Source: Candidatus Thalassarchaeum sp. (GTDB taxonomy: Archaea; Thermoplasmatota; Poseidoniia; Poseidoniales; Thalassarchaeaceae). From it: a stretch of DNA of 64,000 nt. Where the stretch lies: contig JADHRW010000003.1 of the NCBI GenBank assembly GCA_016777225.1, positions 1 through 64,000 of the forward strand. Reading direction: 5' to 3'. The position numbers and the translations under genes were made by a program. The notes under the pieces were generated by a model. It had not been told where the DNA came from. It was given only the letters and a program-made list of their open reading frames with translations, and did no database searches. Of this stretch, positions 1-9,261 are shown piece by piece. Position 1 is the first letter of the stretch; each line of letters starts with the position of its first letter.

Positions 1-780
1 ATTATATCCGCCCCACTCGTACATATTCTCTATTGCCCCTGTTTCAATTGCTTCAAGATCTGCCCATGAACCTTGATTAAATGGTACACTCAAAATAGAA
101 GATTCGTAAAGTACTATTTGATCTAAAAATCCATGTACTTCCATAATAGGAATAGGGGAATAATCCGCATATTCATCCGAAACAAGATAGAATGACATAC
201 AACCCACTGCTGCAAAAATATGACTAGAATCCATAGCCATTCTTTGTGCCATTGCGCAACCGTTAGACCACCCTGATAGATATATACGATTAGTATCAAT
301 ATTATGCTTTAGAATTGATATTTCTACCATTTTCTCTATAAATCCAACATCGTCAACATCATCCATGGCTGGGTCTGCACAACACCATCCTGCGTTCCAC
401 CCTTGATTCGCCTCAGTATCCCATGAATTTTGTGTCGTAACACCATCAGGATACACAACAATTGCATTATATTCATCAGCTATTGTGTTGAAATCTGATA
501 ATCCCCTATGTTCAGTAGAGTCGGAGCCGAATCCGTGTAAATCTACTATGAGCGGAACAGGTGTATTTATCAACAAATTATCTGGTATGTGAGTTTGCCA
601 ACATCTTGAAACATTATCATGATCAATACATGTGTATATTCCATCTTCTTGATAAGGCGGCAATTCATTTTGATTATCTTCTAGAGAATCTTCTGAATTC
701 ACATCATCAGATAAACAACCACTAAGTATTACTGAAACTAGTAAAAATGAAATAATAACTGCAATGAACTGTTTGTTCAT
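1..780 (-). CDS. Secreted lipoprotein esterase, PHB-depolymerase/LpqC type (partial, runs off the left edge)
   Basis: The 3' end lies outside the window, so about 260 residues from the N-terminus are visible. The start at 780 opens a hydrophobic signal segment ending in a lipobox (Leu-Ser-Gly-Cys, residues 19-22), so the mature protein is probably lipid-anchored outside the cell. An acidic linker follows, then an alpha/beta-hydrolase fold with an oxyanion HGFG motif, a nucleophile elbow GWSNG (170-174, Ser172) and an HG-F-x-D segment near the visible end. These match the family of polyhydroxybutyrate depolymerases, feruloyl esterases and LpqC-like hydrolases. The substrate cannot be told; an extracellular ester or polysaccharide side chain is an inference. 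Confidence 0.8.
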   Translation of the reverse strand, partial: MNKQFIAVIISFLLVSVILSGCLSDDVNSEDSLEDNQNELPPYQEDGIYTCIDHDNVSRCWQTHIPDNLLINTPVPLIVDLHGFGSDSTEHRGLSDFNTIADEYNAIVVYPDGVTTQNSWDTEANQGWNAGWCCADPAMDDVDDVGFIEKMVEISILKHNIDTNRIYLSGWSNGCAMAQRMAMDSSHIFAAVGCMSFYLVSDEYADYSPIPIMEVHGFLDQIVLYESSILSVPFNQGSWADLEAIETGAIENMYEWGGYN

Positions 781-848
781 ACGGATACGATTGAAGCATA
801 GTTGAAAAAGAATTGGATTGTATTAATTTCAATTAATATTTGATTTAT

Positions 849-2099
849 TTAAGAATTGATAGACTTCGGGGGAGATAATCGCGACTCTTCCAATATTGGT
901 ATATGTATTATTGCTGAGAATATTCCTGCGGCAATTCCTATCCACCAAACGAATGTATATGTGCCATATAAATCATATAATACACCACCCAGCCAGACAC
1001 CAATAAAACTGCCTAATTGATGTGAAAAGAAAACAATTCCATATAATGTGCCCATATATTTCAAGCCATATATATGAGCAACTAATCCACTTGTTAGAGG
1101 TACAGTTGCGAGCCAGAGAAAACCCATCGAAAAGGAGAAAATTAGGACTGAATCAGGTGAAACAGGTGTTAGTATAAACCAAGCTGCTGCTATCGATCTA
1201 CCTGCATATATTCCAGATAATAGCCATTTTTTTGAATATCTTTTTCCAGCCCAACCTGCGACTAATGTTCCTAGTATATTTGAAAATCCAATAACAGAAA
1301 TTGCGAAGCCACCCAATGCAGCAGTAGTTTGAATACCTAAATCTCCGCACCATCCACTAGCATCAATTGGAGAACTCATTTCTGTAACTAGTGCAGGGAA
1401 ATGTGCTGTAATGAAGGCAAGTTGATATCCGCATGAGAAAAAACCAACAAAAATCATACTGAATGAAGGGTCTCTAAAGGCTAATTTTAGTATATCAGTC
1501 ATACTTTCTTCTAACTGTTCCTTACTAGCTAATTCTGGTGCTCTCATAAATGGAAGTAAAATTAACGTGCACAAAATCGCTACAGCAAATATGAGAAATA
1601 CTGATTGCCATGGCATTTGATTTAGTAAGGCAACTGCAACTGGTGGTCCAACTACTTGCCCTAAAGATCCTGCTGCTGTTGCTATTGCAAGACTCATAGA
1701 TCGATGTTCATCTGCACTAGCTCGTCCAACAACGGCTAATATAACACCGAAACCTGTTCCTGCGACACCAAAACCAACTAATATACCATAAATTTGATGT
1801 TCAATTGGAGTAGTCGCACCTGAAGATAATATCAGACCTAGAGCATATAGTATAGCCCCAATAATAATTGCTTTTCGATCACCAATTTTCTCAGCAATTG
1901 CCCCAAATATTGGTTGTCCAAAACCCCAAGCAAGGTTCTGTATCGCAATTGCTAGGCTAAATTCGGCTCTTGGCCATCCATACTCTAATGCTATAGGGAT
2001 TTGGAATATCCCATAAGTCGCTCTAATAGCGAATCCAACCAGAATAATTATACAACCAGAAATTAATACTGGTGAAAATAGAGGTTTGGTTTCACCCAT
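849..2099 (-). CDS. MFS transporter, monocarboxylate/oxalate-formate antiporter-like
   Basis: About 416 residues with twelve predicted membrane helices in two bundles of six, and a charged loop near the middle (around residues 200-210) typical of the major facilitator superfamily. The first bundle has the pattern FGxIAEKIGDRKA between helices 2 and 3, which is the MFS signature loop. Overall look is that of the oxalate/formate antiporter and monocarboxylate branch (COG2223-like); the substrate is not determined. I take the ATG at 2099. A TTG eight codons upstream (2123) is possible, but neither start has a clear ribosome binding site. The gene stands alone between an esterase and a divergent small membrane protein. 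Confidence 0.8.
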   Translation of the reverse strand: MGETKPLFSPVLISGCIIILVGFAIRATYGIFQIPIALEYGWPRAEFSLAIAIQNLAWGFGQPIFGAIAEKIGDRKAIIIGAILYALGLILSSGATTPIEHQIYGILVGFGVAGTGFGVILAVVGRASADEHRSMSLAIATAAGSLGQVVGPPVAVALLNQMPWQSVFLIFAVAILCTLILLPFMRAPELASKEQLEESMTDILKLAFRDPSFSMIFVGFFSCGYQLAFITAHFPALVTEMSSPIDASGWCGDLGIQTTAALGGFAISVIGFSNILGTLVAGWAGKRYSKKWLLSGIYAGRSIAAAWFILTPVSPDSVLIFSFSMGFLWLATVPLTSGLVAHIYGLKYMGTLYGIVFFSHQLGSFIGVWLGGVLYDLYGTYTFVWWIGIAAGIFSAIIHIPILEESRLSPPKSINS

Positions 2100-2226
2100 G
2101 TAATAGGGTAAATAATTATGCAAATAAGTATACCTATACTAAATCCTTAATTTACAATGTTGATAGGAAACACCCAAATAAATTTTCATGTTACAATAGA
2201 GTATTATCACCCGATAGTTGATCACA

Positions 2227-2454
2227 ATGATGTCCAAAATTCAAAATATTCTTGATAATAATTGGGTTAAATCTTTCGTATTTTATTCTATATTCAGAGC
2301 ATTTTATGGAGCAGGTATATTATTAGTGGCTTGGGTTTTTGCTACAGAAAGTCAGGCTCCACCATGGGTTTCAGTGATTTTCTTACTTTGTTCGATGATA
2401 TTTTCAAGAATACTTTTGAAGAAAATTAAAGAGTATAGATTAAGTAATAAATAA
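2227..2454 (+). CDS. Small membrane protein of unknown function
   Basis: A 75-residue protein with two hydrophobic stretches (about residues 15-40 and 45-63) and a lysine-rich C-terminus, so it probably spans the membrane twice with the basic tail inside. The ATG pair at 2227/2230 is preferred over a TTG at 2218. No family is recognised. It lies between two genes on the opposite strand and stops 6 bases before the end of the CBS-domain gene, which supports it as a real gene filling the gap, but only moderately. Confidence 0.5.
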   Translation: MMSKIQNILDNNWVKSFVFYSIFRAFYGAGILLVAWVFATESQAPPWVSVIFLLCSMIFSRILLKKIKEYRLSNK

Positions 2455-2460
2455 ATTACT

Positions 2461-3534
2461 TTATTCTTCGGCTGCATCATTCTCTTCTTGTCTTATCTTA
2501 GCTAATTCTCTCATGTCTTCATGATGATTTCCTTCTTCGATAGCATCCTGGTCATCTTCGTCAACAATTTCGACACCCAGTAAAGTTTCAATTATATCTT
2601 CCATCGTCACTAATCCTACTGTACCTCCGAATTCATCCTTAACGATTAGAATTTGTTCTTTGTTATCGAGTAAAATATCTAATGCTTTATCAACTGAGTC
2701 AATATCTCTGCAAGGATGAATATCTCTTGAGATTTCATTCATTAGAATATTATCGTTATCAGCAGCGGCTTCTCTTAGAATATCGCTCCTTAGCACCATT
2801 CCTTCGATTTCATCTATATTCTGATTTGTTGTAACAGGTAATCTACCGTGAACCATTATTGGAATTCTTTCTAAAATTTGAGATACTGTTTCGTTGCTAG
2901 ATGCTGTTTCCATAACTACCCTTGGTGTCATTATGGATGCTACCGTTCTTTCTCTAAGTCCTAGGAGATTTTGAATGACTTTTTCTTCATCTCTTTCAAT
3001 AACTTGGGTTTCTTCTGCAATATCAGCTAAATGTGATAACTCGTCCCTAGTAACTGCCTCATTATGAATAGCAGGGAATAAAGATCTGACTTTCTCAATA
3101 GGATAAACAATTGGTAGTAATATAAACATCAATAGACCCAGAACTCTTGCTGAGCTCACAGTCAATTTTCTCCAGTATAGAGCACCAATTGTCTTAGGTA
3201 AGATTTCACTTAATAATAGTATAGCTACAGTCAGTACAGCTGCTGAAACTGGTACGATATAGCTAACATCAGGCCATGCCTTCTCTACCTGGTGCCCTAC
3301 TCCTAAAGCGCCGACTGTGTGAGCAATTGTATTCAAAGTTAAAATTGCGGTAAGTGGCCCTTCTGGATCATCCTTAAAATCACTCCATGTCGCACTAATC
3401 TTTGGATGTGTATCTTTCAGAGCTACAATATGCCCATGCGTTGTAGAGAGAAGTACTGCCTCTAAAATACTGCAAAGGAATGATGCTCCAAGCGCTAATG
3501 TTCCATAAAATATAATTAATGTTGTCGGGTCCAA
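2461..3534 (-). CDS. CNNM/CorC-type DUF21-CBS membrane protein (probable Mg/Co transport or regulation)
   Basis: 357 residues. Residues 1 to about 150 form the DUF21 (CNNM) transmembrane domain with three to four helices and the conserved SEILPKT motif. Residues about 195-315 hold a pair of CBS domains (ending in DEFGGTVGLVTMEDIIETLLG), which bind adenine nucleotides in this family. The C-terminus is an acidic tail; the usual CorC_HlyC domain is absent. Family members (HlyC/CorC, CNNM, MpfA) are linked to magnesium or cobalt efflux. The start is TTG at 3534, preceded by GAGG at a suitable distance. It is divergent from metG. Confidence 0.85.
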   Translation of the reverse strand: MDPTTLIIFYGTLALGASFLCSILEAVLLSTTHGHIVALKDTHPKISATWSDFKDDPEGPLTAILTLNTIAHTVGALGVGHQVEKAWPDVSYIVPVSAAVLTVAILLLSEILPKTIGALYWRKLTVSSARVLGLLMFILLPIVYPIEKVRSLFPAIHNEAVTRDELSHLADIAEETQVIERDEEKVIQNLLGLRERTVASIMTPRVVMETASSNETVSQILERIPIMVHGRLPVTTNQNIDEIEGMVLRSDILREAAADNDNILMNEISRDIHPCRDIDSVDKALDILLDNKEQILIVKDEFGGTVGLVTMEDIIETLLGVEIVDEDDQDAIEEGNHHEDMRELAKIRQEENDAAEE

Positions 3535-3570
3535 TTTTGTTGCCTCTTAGAGTACTTTTTTTCGAATAAA

Positions 3571-3579
3571 ATTTATATT
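3571..3579 (+). promoter_or_regulatory. Probable TATA element upstream of metG
   Basis: ATTTATATT lies in the intergenic gap between the divergent CBS-domain gene and metG. Archaeal transcription starts about 25 bases downstream of such elements, which would place the start near 3600 and give metG a leader containing the GGGAGGT at 3669-3675. Confidence 0.4.
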
Positions 3580-3682
3580 CATGCCGTTAAAGTTGCTCGG
3601 CTCCGGACCTAACAGAGGCGATTAAGACATAAACATGGTGCCTCAGGCATTTGTTTGTAAGTACAGTTGGGAGGTCGGAAAA

Positions 3683-5857
3683 ATGGAACATGTTGCAATA
3701 TTTATGGCTTGGCCATATGCTAACGGACCGTTGCACCTAGGTCATGTTGCTGGTAATTGCTTACCTGCAGATATTCAATATAGATATGAAAGATCTCGTG
3801 GAAGATCTGTAATTATGTGTAGTGGTTCCGATGAACACGGCACGCCAATCACCGTAACTGCAGAACAAGAAAATGTGAATCCTCAAGAAATTGTTAATAG
3901 ATATCATGAGATTAATACTAAAGCTCTGGATGACTTAGGATGTTCTTGGAATAATAATATAGATAGAAGAGGCATTGAATATGGCGGGGCTTTGTACAAT
4001 AGAACTACAGATCCAAGACATAAAGACTTGGTTCAAGAATATTTTACTGAATTATATGAATCCGGCTATCTAAAACAACAAACAATGCAGCAATATTGCT
4101 CAATCAGTGCAGATGGTAAAACAAAATTTCTTCCAGATAGATATGTAGAAGGTCAGTGTCCAATATGCAATGCAGATGGGGCTAGAGGGGACCAATGTGA
4201 TGAATGTGGGTCTACATATGAATCTATAGAATTAATTAATCCAAGATCAAAAATGGACCCCGAGGCAAAGATAGAGATAAGAGATACTGATCATTTCTTT
4301 TTCCAGCTTAATGAATTTCAAGAACAATTAGAAAAACACTCATCTAAGAAACAGAAAATATGGAAACCTAATGTAAAAGCCATGACAAAAAATTGGCTTA
4401 ATATGGACTTGCGTCCTAGAGCAGTAACACGTGATATGGAATGGGGTATTAATTTACCTTTATCTGATAACAAATGGGATTCAAAGAGAATATATGTATG
4501 GTTTGAAGCAGTACAAGGATACCTGACATGTTCTCAGATATGGGCTGAAAATTATGCTAATTCAGATGATTGGAAAAAGTGGTGGATTAAGGATAGTGAA
4601 GGTATAGAACCTAAACACATATACTTCATGGGTAAAGACAATATTCCATTCCATACCGTTATCTGGCCGGCAATAATAATGGGACTTAATTCTGCTCGTT
4701 CGGGTCAAAAACCATCATCTGATATATCTATAGGAGATTTAGTACTAGAATCAAATGTTCCGGCAATGGAATATTTGATGCTACAAGGCGGACAATTTAG
4801 TAAAAGCAGGAAACATGCTGTATGGCTGCCATCTTTCTTAGAGAATCATGACCCTGATACGTTAAGATATTTCTTATCAATTAATATGCCTGAAGGTCAT
4901 GATACAGATTTTCGATGGGAAGAATATGTAGATAAGGTAAATAATGAATTAATTGGGACATATGGTAATTTCGTTCATCGTGTAATGACTCTAACTCATA
5001 GACTGCAATCAATTGATGGCGATAACCCGCTTTCTAAATATCTCAATACAAAAAATAATGAGGAGGTGGAATTGAAAATTGAGAAATTCCTAGAAGATGC
5101 TATCACATCTATGGAAAAACAGCGCTTCAAGGAGGCTTTGAGATCAATAATGAATGTCTCTCAGTTAGGTAATGGTCTATTACAACACTCTGAACCATGG
5201 AAGTATCTTAAAGCAGATGAATCCGTTGAAAAGAGTCAATCTTTGTCTACTCTGGCGTTTTGCTGGCAATTATGTAGAGGTTTAGCTATCACAATGAGGC
5301 CTTTCCTCCCATTCCAATCAGATAAATTATGGTTAATGTTGGGTGAGCATGAAAATATCGATGATATACTCTATGAGGACGCTTTCGATTTTTCTTCTGA
5401 GCTTGCATGGAATAATTCGAAGCCTATGCCATTATTTACTAGACTTGAAATAGAGAATATACTTGAGCGTGAAATGTCAATCGCAGGCACAGGTGCTGAA
5501 AATATTGAAACAAATACAGAGGAAGTGAATTATATCGATTTTGAAGATTTTATGAAAGTAGAAATGAAAACGGGTAAAGTCATCGCAATTGACGATCATC
5601 CTAATGCAGATAAATTATATGTTGTTACTATAGAAGATGGCCCTGATACAACGAGAACAGTTTGTGCAGGCCTCAAAGGGATTTATGATAAAGAACAATT
5701 ACTAGGTAAACAAGTTGTATTTGTTGCAAACCTTAAACCAAGAAAATTGAGAGGTATAATGTCGGAAGGTATGATACTTGCAGCAGATGATGGAGAAGGC
5801 AAAGTATCTGTATTGACTTTGGACAGTGAAATGCCAAATGGATCACAAGTTAGATAG
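3683..5857 (+). CDS. metG: Methionine--tRNA ligase with C-terminal tRNA-binding domain
   Basis: About 724 residues. Class I synthetase core: the HLGH version of the HIGH motif near the N-terminus (after WPYANGPL), a zinc knuckle with two CxxC pairs (CPIC and CDEC), and the KMSKS equivalent FSKSRK. The anticodon-binding helical domain follows, and a C-terminal EMAP/Trbp111-type OB fold (beginning EDFMKVEMKTGKV) occupies about the last 105 residues. I set the start at 3683 because a strong GGGAGGT at 3669-3675 sits 7 bases upstream and family members begin just before the WPYANG segment. An in-frame ATG at 3635 would add 16 residues unlike the family. The 3' end overlaps the convergent tsr3 by 15 bases. 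Confidence 0.95.
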   Translation: MEHVAIFMAWPYANGPLHLGHVAGNCLPADIQYRYERSRGRSVIMCSGSDEHGTPITVTAEQENVNPQEIVNRYHEINTKALDDLGCSWNNNIDRRGIEYGGALYNRTTDPRHKDLVQEYFTELYESGYLKQQTMQQYCSISADGKTKFLPDRYVEGQCPICNADGARGDQCDECGSTYESIELINPRSKMDPEAKIEIRDTDHFFFQLNEFQEQLEKHSSKKQKIWKPNVKAMTKNWLNMDLRPRAVTRDMEWGINLPLSDNKWDSKRIYVWFEAVQGYLTCSQIWAENYANSDDWKKWWIKDSEGIEPKHIYFMGKDNIPFHTVIWPAIIMGLNSARSGQKPSSDISIGDLVLESNVPAMEYLMLQGGQFSKSRKHAVWLPSFLENHDPDTLRYFLSINMPEGHDTDFRWEEYVDKVNNELIGTYGNFVHRVMTLTHRLQSIDGDNPLSKYLNTKNNEEVELKIEKFLEDAITSMEKQRFKEALRSIMNVSQLGNGLLQHSEPWKYLKADESVEKSQSLSTLAFCWQLCRGLAITMRPFLPFQSDKLWLMLGEHENIDDILYEDAFDFSSELAWNNSKPMPLFTRLEIENILEREMSIAGTGAENIETNTEEVNYIDFEDFMKVEMKTGKVIAIDDHPNADKLYVVTIEDGPDTTRTVCAGLKGIYDKEQLLGKQVVFVANLKPRKLRGIMSEGMILAADDGEGKVSVLTLDSEMPNGSQVR

Positions 5858-6388
5858 TTCGGGTTTATCAAAAAATTCCCATTGGATTTCAGCTAATTCC
5901 GAATTACTTTTTGCCTTAGAATAAGCTTCTAAAGGCTCATGATTCAGATTAAAAAAAGAATCTGCAAACCTGAATGGCTTCATTATCATCTTTGCTTGTT
6001 CCCACCGGTCAATTAATACTAAACTAAGTGCTAATGCTTCGGCCGTAGAAAGTCTGCCAGGTTTACCCCATGAAACAGGGTTTGCCGCTAATACACATGG
6101 CAGGGTCCGTCCTTCTAATTTTGTATTCTTGGCTATGTATTCTAGTGAACTGTCTATTTGTTTCCAAGAGCAATCTAAAGCCACAATCGATGCCCCGCGT
6201 TCGATTGTTTTCCTATCATCTGGACCTAGTAATATCCCTGCCATTGGATCTAACAATAACCCTCTTTTCGGGGTTTTTTTGATATTTGTATGTAATATTG
6301 CGTGACCGAATTTATGTAATCTTCGTGCTGTACACTTTTTCGGGTCATCTTGGTCAAGGTGTATGATATGTAATGGAACATTATCCAC
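5843..6388 (-). CDS. tsr3: Tsr3 rRNA aminocarboxypropyltransferase (DUF367)
   Basis: 181 residues. In eukaryotes Tsr3 transfers the aminocarboxypropyl group of S-adenosylmethionine to m1-psi in helix 31 of small-subunit rRNA, and archaeal homologues are thought to do the same. The sequence shows the family landmarks: an N-terminal strand with DPKKCTARRL, the LDPMAG segment, VALDCSW in the cofactor pocket, and RTLPCVLAANPVSWGKP followed by LSTAEALA. Length is typical. The start is GTG at 6388, and its G is shared with the TAG stop of the upstream aMBF1 gene (TAGTG), so the two are translationally coupled. Confidence 0.92.
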   Translation of the reverse strand: MDNVPLHIIHLDQDDPKKCTARRLHKFGHAILHTNIKKTPKRGLLLDPMAGILLGPDDRKTIERGASIVALDCSWKQIDSSLEYIAKNTKLEGRTLPCVLAANPVSWGKPGRLSTAEALALSLVLIDRWEQAKMIMKPFRFADSFFNLNHEPLEAYSKAKSNSELAEIQWEFFDKPELSNL

Positions 6389-6888
6389 TATTTATCCCTC
6401 CGAGATAATAAATCATCCAGTGCATCACCAATAGTCATATTTCTCTTACCAATGTTCATCGCGGTAGTATGCTCTGCACCCCTCTCAACATTAAGTTCAA
6501 TAGACAATATTTTTTCTATTTTTAATATTAATTTATCTGTAGGTCGTCCACCATTTTCAATTTTCTGAACAATATTTAATCTTTCATTCATCTTTGAGGC
6601 AAAAGTTCTCTGGTCCCATCCTTTTTTCTTTCTTGCTTGGACAATTCTTTTATGGAAATCTGATGCTAATTCTGTATCTTTTTTAGCCATTATATCTTTA
6701 CCTGCAACTCCACGACTTGTAACGGTATTAACTCTGGGTCTTTTAATTTTAGAGAAATTAACAGGAGCTTCGACAACTTGTAAATTCATAGACTCAATAC
6801 ACCTGATGCAAGCATCCACTTGAATGCCCGCAGTACGTGCTTTTTTGGTAGAGACTTTTTCTTTCCCACATAACTCGCACGATGCCAT
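6388..6888 (-). CDS. Archaeal multiprotein bridging factor 1 (aMBF1), zinc ribbon plus XRE-type HTH
   Basis: 166 residues from the ATG at 6888 (MASCELCGKE); a longer start at 6915 adds nine residues without family support. The N-terminus is a zinc ribbon with CxxC pairs (CELC and CIRC). After a linker, a Cro/C1-type helix-turn-helix covers about residues 80-135 (RIVQARKKKGWDQRTFASKMNER and onward). This is the domain order of aMBF1, the archaeal relative of eukaryotic MBF1, which associates with the small ribosomal subunit. Coupling to tsr3 downstream fits a ribosome-linked role. The divergent pan gene starts 76 bases away. Confidence 0.9.
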   Translation of the reverse strand: MASCELCGKEKVSTKKARTAGIQVDACIRCIESMNLQVVEAPVNFSKIKRPRVNTVTSRGVAGKDIMAKKDTELASDFHKRIVQARKKKGWDQRTFASKMNERLNIVQKIENGGRPTDKLILKIEKILSIELNVERGAEHTTAMNIGKRNMTIGDALDDLLSRRDK

Positions 6889-6964
6889 TGAAACGGGGAG
6901 TGGAGGGTGATACAAGACTGCTTCGGGTAATAAGCGTCAAATGTAGGTTGCATTAGGTTAGGTT

Positions 6965-8203
6965 ATGGCAAGTCGAGCCGGGTCCCCTAGAAAGGACAAA
7001 ACTACACCTGAATCTAGTCAAGATATAGTCACTGCCCAGGTATTGGAAGAACTCAGAGAGCAGTATGCTTTGCTGTCAGATGATGCTAAGCAATTAATGA
7101 CTGAGAAGATGTATTTGGAAAATGAATTAAACCAATTAAAGAAAAGAATTAATCGACTAGATGAGGAAATTAGAAGCCTTAGAACTCCTCCTTACATCAT
7201 AGGTAATGTACAAGACGTCATTGGCGAGAAAGTAGTCGTTAGAAGTTCTAATGGAACTATATTCTTAGTTTCGAAAAATCCAAGAATTGATTCCTCGAAA
7301 ATGCAACCTGGAGCGAGAGTTTCGATGAATCAAGACACATTGGCTGTGATAGACATATTAGACGAAGCCTTTGATCCACTAGTTTCTGGTGCTGAAATTA
7401 TTGATAAACCGAATATTAAGTACTCTGACCTTGGTGGTCTTGATGAGCAGATTAGAGAGGTAAGGGATGCAATCGAGCTTTCACTCGAGAAGCCAGAAGA
7501 ATTCGAAAGGTTTGGAATTCAACCCCCTAAAGGTGTATTATTAACTGGTCCACCAGGTACTGGAAAAACTATGTTGGCCAAGGCTGTAGCGAATCAAACC
7601 AATGCAACATTCCTTGGTTTAGTTGGTTCAGAGTTAGCACAAAAATATATTGGAGAGGGGGGTCGAATGGTACGTGAATTATTCGCATTGGCAAGGAAAA
7701 AAGCTCCTTGTATTATCTTTATTGATGAAATTGATGCCATTGGCTCAAAAAGATTAGATTCATCTACTTCTGGTGATAGAGAAGTTCAAAGAACATTAAT
7801 GCAGCTCTTATCAGAGTTAGATGGATTTGAATCATTGGAGAACGTCAAAGTGATTGCCGCCACCAACAGACCTGAATTACTTGATAAAGCCCTACTGAGA
7901 CCTGGAAGATTTGACAGAATTGTTGAAATTCCATTGCCAGGAATAGAAGGTAGGGAAGCTATTTTCAAAGTTCATGCAAAAAAGATGCCATTAGATAAAA
8001 ATGTAGACTTTGCTAAATTATCAATTATTACTGATGGTTATAGTGGTGCTGAAATCAAGGCTGTAACTATTGATGTCGGTATGAATGCAATATCAGAGGG
8101 AGTAACAAAATGCAAAATGTCACATTTCAAGGAAGCAATTTATTCAATTGATGCAAAGCGAAAAGGCGTCAAAAATAATGGTCCCGATCGTCTTTATGGA
8201 TAA
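6965..8203 (+). CDS. pan: Proteasome-activating nucleotidase PAN (AAA+ ATPase)
   Basis: 412 residues, the usual PAN length. Order: N-terminal coiled coil (about 20-75, continuous heptads), OB-fold ring (about 75-135), AAA+ module with Walker A GPPGTGKT, Walker B IIFIDEID, sensor AATNRP and arginine fingers RPGRFDR, and a C-terminal helical lid. The last residues are Leu-Tyr-Gly, an HbYX motif that in this family docks in the 20S proteasome and opens its gate. PAN unfolds substrates for proteasomal degradation. The next gene starts 11 bases downstream on the same strand, so pan probably leads the histidine-degradation operon. Confidence 0.97.
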   Translation: MASRAGSPRKDKTTPESSQDIVTAQVLEELREQYALLSDDAKQLMTEKMYLENELNQLKKRINRLDEEIRSLRTPPYIIGNVQDVIGEKVVVRSSNGTIFLVSKNPRIDSSKMQPGARVSMNQDTLAVIDILDEAFDPLVSGAEIIDKPNIKYSDLGGLDEQIREVRDAIELSLEKPEEFERFGIQPPKGVLLTGPPGTGKTMLAKAVANQTNATFLGLVGSELAQKYIGEGGRMVRELFALARKKAPCIIFIDEIDAIGSKRLDSSTSGDREVQRTLMQLLSELDGFESLENVKVIAATNRPELLDKALLRPGRFDRIVEIPLPGIEGREAIFKVHAKKMPLDKNVDFAKLSIITDGYSGAEIKAVTIDVGMNAISEGVTKCKMSHFKEAIYSIDAKRKGVKNNGPDRLYG

Positions 8204-8214
8204 TTGGTGTTCTT

Positions 8215-9261
8215 ATGAGTGATGTTCTAATCGAATGCGTCCCAAACATTAGCGAAGGTAAAGACTTGAAAGTCATAGATGCAATAGTTGATTCCGCACG
8301 GTCAGTTGATGGTGCATTTGTATTAGGATGTGAACCTGATTCCGATTACAATCGTACTGTAATTACTATTGCAGGAAAACCAAAAGCAGTTATTCAAGCT
8401 GCTTATAATTTAATAATCAAATCATCAGAATTGATAGATATGAGAAAACATTCTGGAAATCATCCTAGAATGGGTGCTGTTGATGTATGCCCTTTCGTAC
8501 CACTTTCTGAGCATTCAATGCATTACTGTGTACAAGCATCTAGAGAACTTTCTAATCTACTGGGGGATAATATTCCACATTTTTTCTATGGTGAAGCTGC
8601 AACAAAAGAAAAAAGAAAATCACTTTCTTCACTAAGAAAATTAGAATATGAAGGTTTAGAATCACGCTTCAATGGTGATGAATGGAATGATGAAGAAACC
8701 AGAATGCCAGACTCATGGTCTGGTAATTGGGGTGAAACTGAGAAACGTTTTGGCGCTGTAGCAATAGGTGCCAGAAGTGTTCTCGTGGCATACAATGTTA
8801 ATGTCGATGAAATAGACGCTAGAGCATCAAAGATAGCAGGCTCAATGATTAGAACTTCAGGTAGATTAATCAAGAATGGTAAAAAGAAATTTAGGATTCC
8901 TGGAATGCTGAAACATGTTCAAGGAATGGGTGTCCCACTACCTACATCATCTATATCTCAGGTATCTATGAATCTTCAAAATGTCTCTGTCACTTCTATG
9001 CATATGGCATTTGAGGCTGTTAAATCAATAGTAAATGACCATGGGATTAATACGTGTGGTTCCGAATTAGTAGGTTTGGTCCCCCTAAGTGCTATGATTG
9101 ATTCAGGTAAATGGTTTAACGATAATCCAGATAATGCAACAGAGAAGGAGTTAGTCGATTCTGCCATTAAAGGCCTTGGATTAGATTATTTGAAAACATT
9201 TGATCCACAGGTTAGTATAATAGAATGGGCTCTTAATAAGGAAGTGAATAATAATGAATGA
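8215..9261 (+). CDS. ftcD: Glutamate formimidoyltransferase
   Basis: 348 residues. It transfers the formimino group of N-formimino-L-glutamate to tetrahydrofolate, the last step of the histidine route to glutamate. The N-terminus (IECVPNISEGKD) and the segment RKHSGNHPRMGAVDVCPFVP are hallmarks of the formiminotransferase domain; the second half contains a KFRIPGMLKHVQGMGVPL-type segment. In animals this domain is fused to a cyclodeaminase; here the cyclodeaminase is the next gene, overlapping by 8 bases. The start ATG follows GGTG 7 bases upstream, and the gap to pan is 11 bases. Confidence 0.93.
   Translation: MSDVLIECVPNISEGKDLKVIDAIVDSARSVDGAFVLGCEPDSDYNRTVITIAGKPKAVIQAAYNLIIKSSELIDMRKHSGNHPRMGAVDVCPFVPLSEHSMHYCVQASRELSNLLGDNIPHFFYGEAATKEKRKSLSSLRKLEYEGLESRFNGDEWNDEETRMPDSWSGNWGETEKRFGAVAIGARSVLVAYNVNVDEIDARASKIAGSMIRTSGRLIKNGKKKFRIPGMLKHVQGMGVPLPTSSISQVSMNLQNVSVTSMHMAFEAVKSIVNDHGINTCGSELVGLVPLSAMIDSGKWFNDNPDNATEKELVDSAIKGLGLDYLKTFDPQVSIIEWALNKEVNNNE

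Noticed and set aside
3635-3682. Upstream in-frame ATG as the metG start
   Set aside because: The 16 extra residues do not look like MetRS, and a strong GGGAGGT precedes the ATG at 3683.
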